This document shows, one piece after another, positions 27,532 through 32,156 of a stretch of DNA of 32,156 nucleotides (position 1 is the stretch's first letter; every line of letters starts with the position of its first letter). The stretch lies in NCBI RefSeq assembly GCF_001428105.1, contig NZ_LMSJ01000022.1:92810-124965 (forward strand), read 5' to 3'. The stretch is from Paenibacillus sp. Soil766. GTDB lineage: Bacteria > Bacillota > Bacilli > Paenibacillales > NBRC-103111. The notes beneath the pieces are model-generated. The model did no database searches. It saw only the letters and a program-made list of their open reading frames with translations, and was not told the DNA's origin. A program made the translations under genes and the position numbers.

Positions 27532-28053
27532 CTATTCTTCTTTGGATACGAAGAGTTCTTCTACTTCCTGAGCGCAATGTCCAGGCACGATGATCGCATC
27601 TTCCCCCATGGTTGCCGATTCTGGCATGGGAAGCCACTTTCGCCCTTCTTTTAAATCAGAAATAAACCCTTCGGACAATTCATAACCTACTATTTGTTTT
27701 CCCCAATTCTGGTTTAAATAAACATCTTCTACCACGCCTAATTCGTGCCCTCCCACTGTAATGACCGGGAGTCCCTTAATCTTGTCGCTTCCCTCAAGAA
27801 AAGCATGGCACTCATTCTTCTGCCCAAATTCGCAAATGACACTATCGTTCGGTATGGTTATAGCATCCTCTCCGGCAGCAACGATTCCCTCCCATGAAAT
27901 GTATCGTAAGGACGAGAACCATGACTTCGCTTCAAGTATAATGCCGCTTATGTTCCACGTTGGGTCAATCAATAAATCCTTTACTTCTCCAACTTGTTTA
28001 CCCGACTCAACGGTTACAACAGGAAGTCCTATTAATTCATGCGCTCTGCGCAA
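27532..28053 (-). CDS. Double PRC-barrel domain protein (YrrD-like)
   Basis: This 173-aa protein contains two PRC-barrel repeats, about residues 5-75 (LIGLPVVTVESGKQVGEVKDLLID onward) and 90-160 (IKGLPVITVGGHELGVVEDVYL onward). The second half visibly repeats the first. The start is TTG with a perfect AGGAGG 8 nt upstream. PRC-barrels occur in RimM (ribosome assembly) and photosynthetic reaction centres; the role of YrrD is not established. It lies 28 bp after the cysteine desulfurase gene, in the order also found in B. subtilis (yrvO region to yrrD). Confidence 0.88.
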   Translation of the reverse strand: MRRAHELIGLPVVTVESGKQVGEVKDLLIDPTWNISGIILEAKSWFSSLRYISWEGIVAAGEDAITIPNDSVICEFGQKNECHAFLEGSDKIKGLPVITVGGHELGVVEDVYLNQNWGKQIVGYELSEGFISDLKEGRKWLPMPESATMGEDAIIVPGHCAQEVEELFVSKEE

Positions 28054-28081
28054 ACGTGACGCCTCCTAGAACCACCCAGTA

Positions 28082-29230
28082 CTACTTATTACGCAACCGC
28101 TGGATAATGGTTGCAACTTTATGGGCAGCCGTTTCGATTTGTTCTTTAGAATTCCCCATTCCAAAGCTAAATCGCACAGCGGAGTGTGTCACATTTTCTG
28201 GAAGTTTCATGGCCTGTAAGACATGTGAAACTTCAAGCGAGCCAGACGTGCATGCGGAGCCACTTGCAGCAGCTACCCCTTCTAAATCAAGATTCATTAA
28301 AAGCGTTTCTGTTGAAACATCTGGAAAAGAAATGTTTAAAATGTGCGGGACATGCCATGCCTTATGCCCGTTAATCGTAAACCCTTCACAGCCCAATTGC
28401 TGTTCTAAGATGGAAATCATGTGTTCACGAAGCTCACTTGCCTGTGTGTAGTTGCGTTCTTGGAGCGGAAGAATAGTTTCAACTGCTTTAGCGAAGCCGG
28501 CGATGGCGGGGACATTTTCAGTACCTGCACGGCGCTTGCGTTCTTGCGAGCCGCCGAATACGTGAGGAAGCAACTTCGTATGCTTGGAGACGTAGAGGGC
28601 ACCTGCGCCTTTGGGACCATAAATTTTGTGGGCAGACAAACTCACGAGATCGACTGGCAGTTCGGCAAGATTCAGGGCAATCTTCCCTAAAGCTTGCACC
28701 GCATCGACATGAAAGGTAATGCCACATTGTCGAGCTAGCCGACCTACTTGCTCAATGGGTTGGATGGTCCCCACTTCATTATTTACATACATCATAGAGA
28801 TAAGAGCTGTATCGGGACGAATTGCTGCTTCCACATCTTCTATTTGAATAAGTCCATCTGAACCTACAGGGACGTATGTAACTTCAAAGCCAAGGCTTTC
28901 CAATTGTTCACAAGGATGAAGCACAGCATGATGCTCAATCGCTGTCGTTACAATATGCTTTTTGCCAGCTTGATCCCCATGCATGATTCCAAAGATCGCC
29001 ATGTTATTGCTTTCTGTTCCGCCGCTTGTAAAGATAAGCTCACCAGGCAAACAGCCCAAGGATTTCGCCATACCATCACGGAAGCGATTCAGCGCAGTTC
29101 TTGCTGCACGGCCGAAGCTGTGTGTGCTGGAGGGATTACCATAATTTGCTGTATAGAAAGGCAACATAGCCTCCCATACATCGGCATGTACGGGCGTTGT
29201 TGCAGCATGATCAAGATAAATAGGTTCCAT
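28082..29230 (-). CDS. Cysteine desulfurase (IscS/NifS type, YrvO-like)
   Basis: This PLP enzyme takes sulfur from cysteine and hands it on as a persulfide. The 382-aa protein has YLDHAATTP near the N-terminus, the PLP lysine K202 in SAHKIYGPKG, the phosphate-binding TSGGTESNN (68-76) and the catalytic cysteine C327 in SGSACTSG. In B. subtilis YrvO feeds MnmA for 2-thiouridine in tRNA. Here mnmA lies just beyond cymR in the opposite direction, which supports the same role. An AAGGTG site precedes the ATG. It follows cymR by 8 bp and is probably co-transcribed with it. Confidence 0.94.
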   Translation of the reverse strand: MEPIYLDHAATTPVHADVWEAMLPFYTANYGNPSSTHSFGRAARTALNRFRDGMAKSLGCLPGELIFTSGGTESNNMAIFGIMHGDQAGKKHIVTTAIEHHAVLHPCEQLESLGFEVTYVPVGSDGLIQIEDVEAAIRPDTALISMMYVNNEVGTIQPIEQVGRLARQCGITFHVDAVQALGKIALNLAELPVDLVSLSAHKIYGPKGAGALYVSKHTKLLPHVFGGSQERKRRAGTENVPAIAGFAKAVETILPLQERNYTQASELREHMISILEQQLGCEGFTINGHKAWHVPHILNISFPDVSTETLLMNLDLEGVAAASGSACTSGSLEVSHVLQAMKLPENVTHSAVRFSFGMGNSKEQIETAAHKVATIIQRLRNK

Positions 29231-29238
29231 GTGTCACC

Positions 29239-29658
29239 TTAAATGTAAAACATGTAATTATCGTTTTTACCTTTATCCTCAAAAGAAATCAAATTCGCCA
29301 ATGTTGTGGAGTCCAGCACTTCTGCAATGCTATCACGAATCCGAATCCACAAGTCTCGTTTGGCCGGATCATCTTCTTCTGTAAAATCTACTGGGGAGAT
29401 TGGCCCTTCAAGTACGCGAATAACTTCACCTGCAGTTACCTGCTCGGCAGATTTAGAAAGAATATAACCACCATAAGCTCCGCGAATACTTTTGACTAAA
29501 CCCGCATTCCGCAAAGGAGCTACAAGTTGCTCAAGATAATGCTCTGAAAGCTGATGTCTCTCAGCAATGCTCTTCAGTGAAGTCGGTCCTTCACCCACTC
29601 TGTTGGCCAATTCCATCATGATCGTTAGTCCATAACGACCTTTTGTGGAAATCTTCAA
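29239..29658 (-). CDS. cymR: CymR, Rrf2-family repressor of cysteine metabolism
   Basis: This dimeric winged-helix regulator, together with CysK, represses sulfur-uptake and cysteine genes in B. subtilis. The sequence is strikingly close to B. subtilis CymR: KISTKGRYGLTIMMELA, SLKSIAERHQLSEHYLEQLV, NAGLVKSIRGAYGGY, VIRVLEGPISPV and the C-terminal YMFYI. It lacks the Fe-S cysteines of IscR, as CymR does. The start is a TTG with GAGGTG 6 nt upstream, giving 139 aa against 138 in B. subtilis; an ATG seven codons further upstream is less likely. It heads the unit with the cysteine desulfurase. Confidence 0.95.
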   Translation of the reverse strand: MKISTKGRYGLTIMMELANRVGEGPTSLKSIAERHQLSEHYLEQLVAPLRNAGLVKSIRGAYGGYILSKSAEQVTAGEVIRVLEGPISPVDFTEEDDPAKRDLWIRIRDSIAEVLDSTTLANLISFEDKGKNDNYMFYI

Positions 29659-31068
<1,410 letters not shown>

Positions 31069-31142
31069 CGTGCTGTGATTAGAGCAGATCAAATAAAAGG
31101 GTAAGAAATTAGTGAAATAGACTTGTGTGGAGGAGAATGTGT

Positions 31143-31832
31143 ATGGCGATGAATGAGGTAACGGTAAAAGCTGATACGTATGAAGATGTGAAGAGGCTCG
31201 TTAAGGAAATTGGTATTCTCCCTCTCTCTTCCTTTATCCCTGAGCATCCTTCTCTTGAATCCCTAACGGTCCATGAGCAATGGCATACTGGACTCGAAAC
31301 AGATCCTTGGTTATGGAGAGATCGGCTTCCGGGTGACGGTCTTGCGGCTTATGGACGTTTTTTCGCCAAGAAGCCCTTATTAATATCTTCTGAGCTATTT
31401 CCTTTGATTAAAAACCTACTGGAAGATCCCTACTCGGTAGACGAGCGTTATTCCGATGGCGAGTTGTCCAAAGCAGCTGTAGAAGTGTATCACGCTATTG
31501 CTGGCAATGAAGGCATCGATGTCAAAGCTCTGCGCGCTGCAACCGATTTGAAATCGAAAGAATCCAAGGCCGAGTTCGACCGTGCTCTGATCGACTTGCA
31601 GAGTAAAGCGGATATCGTGATTGCAGGGATTAGCGAGCGTCTGAATGCCAATGGCACGAAAAATGGCTGGAACAGCACTTGCTACATGACGGCTTCGCAT
31701 TGGATGGAACTGCATGGCATCGAGAAGAATACACTGCCAACACCTGAAGCTAAAGCTCAGCTGCGCACACTGCTGCAGGAACGGTACAGTGAGGGAGCTA
31801 GCAAGTATTTGGGGAAGATTTTTAAGTTGTAG
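31143..31832 (+). CDS. Uncharacterised protein, possibly AlkZ/YcaQ-related
   Basis: This soluble 229-aa protein is of uncertain family. Its middle (DPWLWRDRLPGDGLAAYGRFFAKKP, read as two parts) recalls small AlkZ-related proteins of Paenibacillus, a truncated relative of the winged-helix DNA glycosylase YcaQ. This is from memory and weak, and no catalytic motif can be confirmed. No signal peptide or membrane helix is seen. The second half is mainly helical and charged (KSKESKAEFDRALIDLQSKAD). The ATG was chosen for the GGAGGAG site 7 nt upstream; a GTG six codons earlier overlaps that site. It is 74 bp after mnmA and ends in a strong terminator. Confidence 0.8.
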   Translation: MAMNEVTVKADTYEDVKRLVKEIGILPLSSFIPEHPSLESLTVHEQWHTGLETDPWLWRDRLPGDGLAAYGRFFAKKPLLISSELFPLIKNLLEDPYSVDERYSDGELSKAAVEVYHAIAGNEGIDVKALRAATDLKSKESKAEFDRALIDLQSKADIVIAGISERLNANGTKNGWNSTCYMTASHWMELHGIEKNTLPTPEAKAQLRTLLQERYSEGASKYLGKIFKL

Positions 31833-31836
31833 TGGG

Positions 31837-31863
31837 AAGGAGCACCTTGGGTGCTCCTTTTTT
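31837..31863 (+). terminator. Strong terminator after the AlkZ-related gene
   Basis: A perfect 10-bp stem (aaggagcacc / ggtgctcctt) with loop TTG is followed by TTTTTT. Confidence 0.93.
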
Positions 31864-31907
31864 GTTGGGTTTGATTATTGCATAGCGTGGTGGCGGGAAT
31901 AGAACTG

Positions 31908-32020
31908 TTTGCTGAGGTGACTTAGTAGTGCGAGCGAGATTTTGGTATGTTGCTGAAGTGACTTAGTTGGAGGAGTGATGTTTTGGAATGTTACTGAAGT
32001 GACTCGAATACTGGTTTGTG
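31908..32020. repeat. Degenerate 41-bp tandem repeat, about 2.5 copies
   Basis: The core gctgaagtgacttag recurs at 31911, 31952 and 31993, exactly 41 bp apart. Between the cores, ggag-rich and attttgg segments are also kept (gattttggtat, then gttttggaat). The third copy is partial. It follows a terminator and carries no open frame or ribosome site that I can support. The remaining 32021-32156 shows nothing recognisable. Confidence 0.75.
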
Positions 32021-32156
32021 ATAGGAAATATTGTTTAACTGGAAAAAGCGGTTCGGCCCCTTAATTATGGAGTCTTTCTAATAAATACTCGCCATTTCGC
32101 AGTTTCTCGTTTTTTTGTATCTCGTGTGAACTGGACCAATTTTGCTAAAGGGTAAA

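Overview
The window is a stretch of a low-to-mid GC Firmicutes chromosome, most like Paenibacillus or a close relative in the Bacillales. The evidence is AGGAGG-type ribosome binding sites, GTG and TTG starts, a T-box leader, Fur boxes of the TGATAAT-N-ATTATCA type, and a gene order (mnmA / cymR / cysteine desulfurase / PRC-barrel protein / AI-2E permease / alaS / ireB / yqgF / DUF1292 / mltG / two U32 proteins / class B PBP) that parallels the yrv-yrr region of Bacillus subtilis. No rRNA, tRNA, CRISPR, prophage or transposase was seen. Nearly all genes are ordinary housekeeping genes on the minus strand.

Layout: (1) 1-280 is an array of five hairpins with T5 loops, probably cut by the window edge. 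(2) 332-6261 holds a chemoreceptor and three phospholipid genes: a DagK-type lipid kinase, an Aas-like acyltransferase/acyl-ACP synthetase fusion, and a glycerophosphodiester phosphodiesterase. (3) 6441-11342 is a complete pyruvate dehydrogenase operon (pdhA, pdhB, pdhC, lpdA). (4) 11561-13105 holds an esterase and a convergent LipL-like octanoyl transferase that could modify the E2 subunit. (5) 13180-17334 holds a class B PBP and a second chemoreceptor. (6) 17513-20908 is mltG plus two U32 tRNA-hydroxylation genes. (7) 20996-25038 is alaS, ireB, yqgF and two DUF1292 genes, with alaS behind a T-box and a perfect consensus promoter. (8) 25451-26096 holds a small membrane protein gene, then a gene-free convergent region. 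(9) 26097-29658 holds the permease, zinc ribbon, PRC-barrel, cysteine desulfurase and CymR genes. (10) 29980-31832 holds mnmA and an uncharacterised protein, followed by a strong terminator and a 41-bp tandem repeat.

The genes form recognisable modules. One is PDH with lipoyl transfer. Another is sulfur supply for tRNA thiolation (CymR, cysteine desulfurase, MnmA) together with wobble-uridine hydroxylation (TrhP1/2). A third is cell-wall synthesis and its regulation (PBP, MltG, IreB). A fourth is membrane lipid recycling.

The most interesting signal is at 25710-26030. A near-ideal sigma-A promoter (TTGACA, 17 bp, TATACT) is bracketed by two Fur boxes, but it lies between the 3' ends of two genes and has no obvious gene downstream. 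It reads into strongly folded sequence, a pyrimidine-rich stretch and a terminator-like hairpin, which fits a Fur-controlled small RNA (or a 24-codon basic peptide). The hairpin array at the left edge is the second most unusual element.
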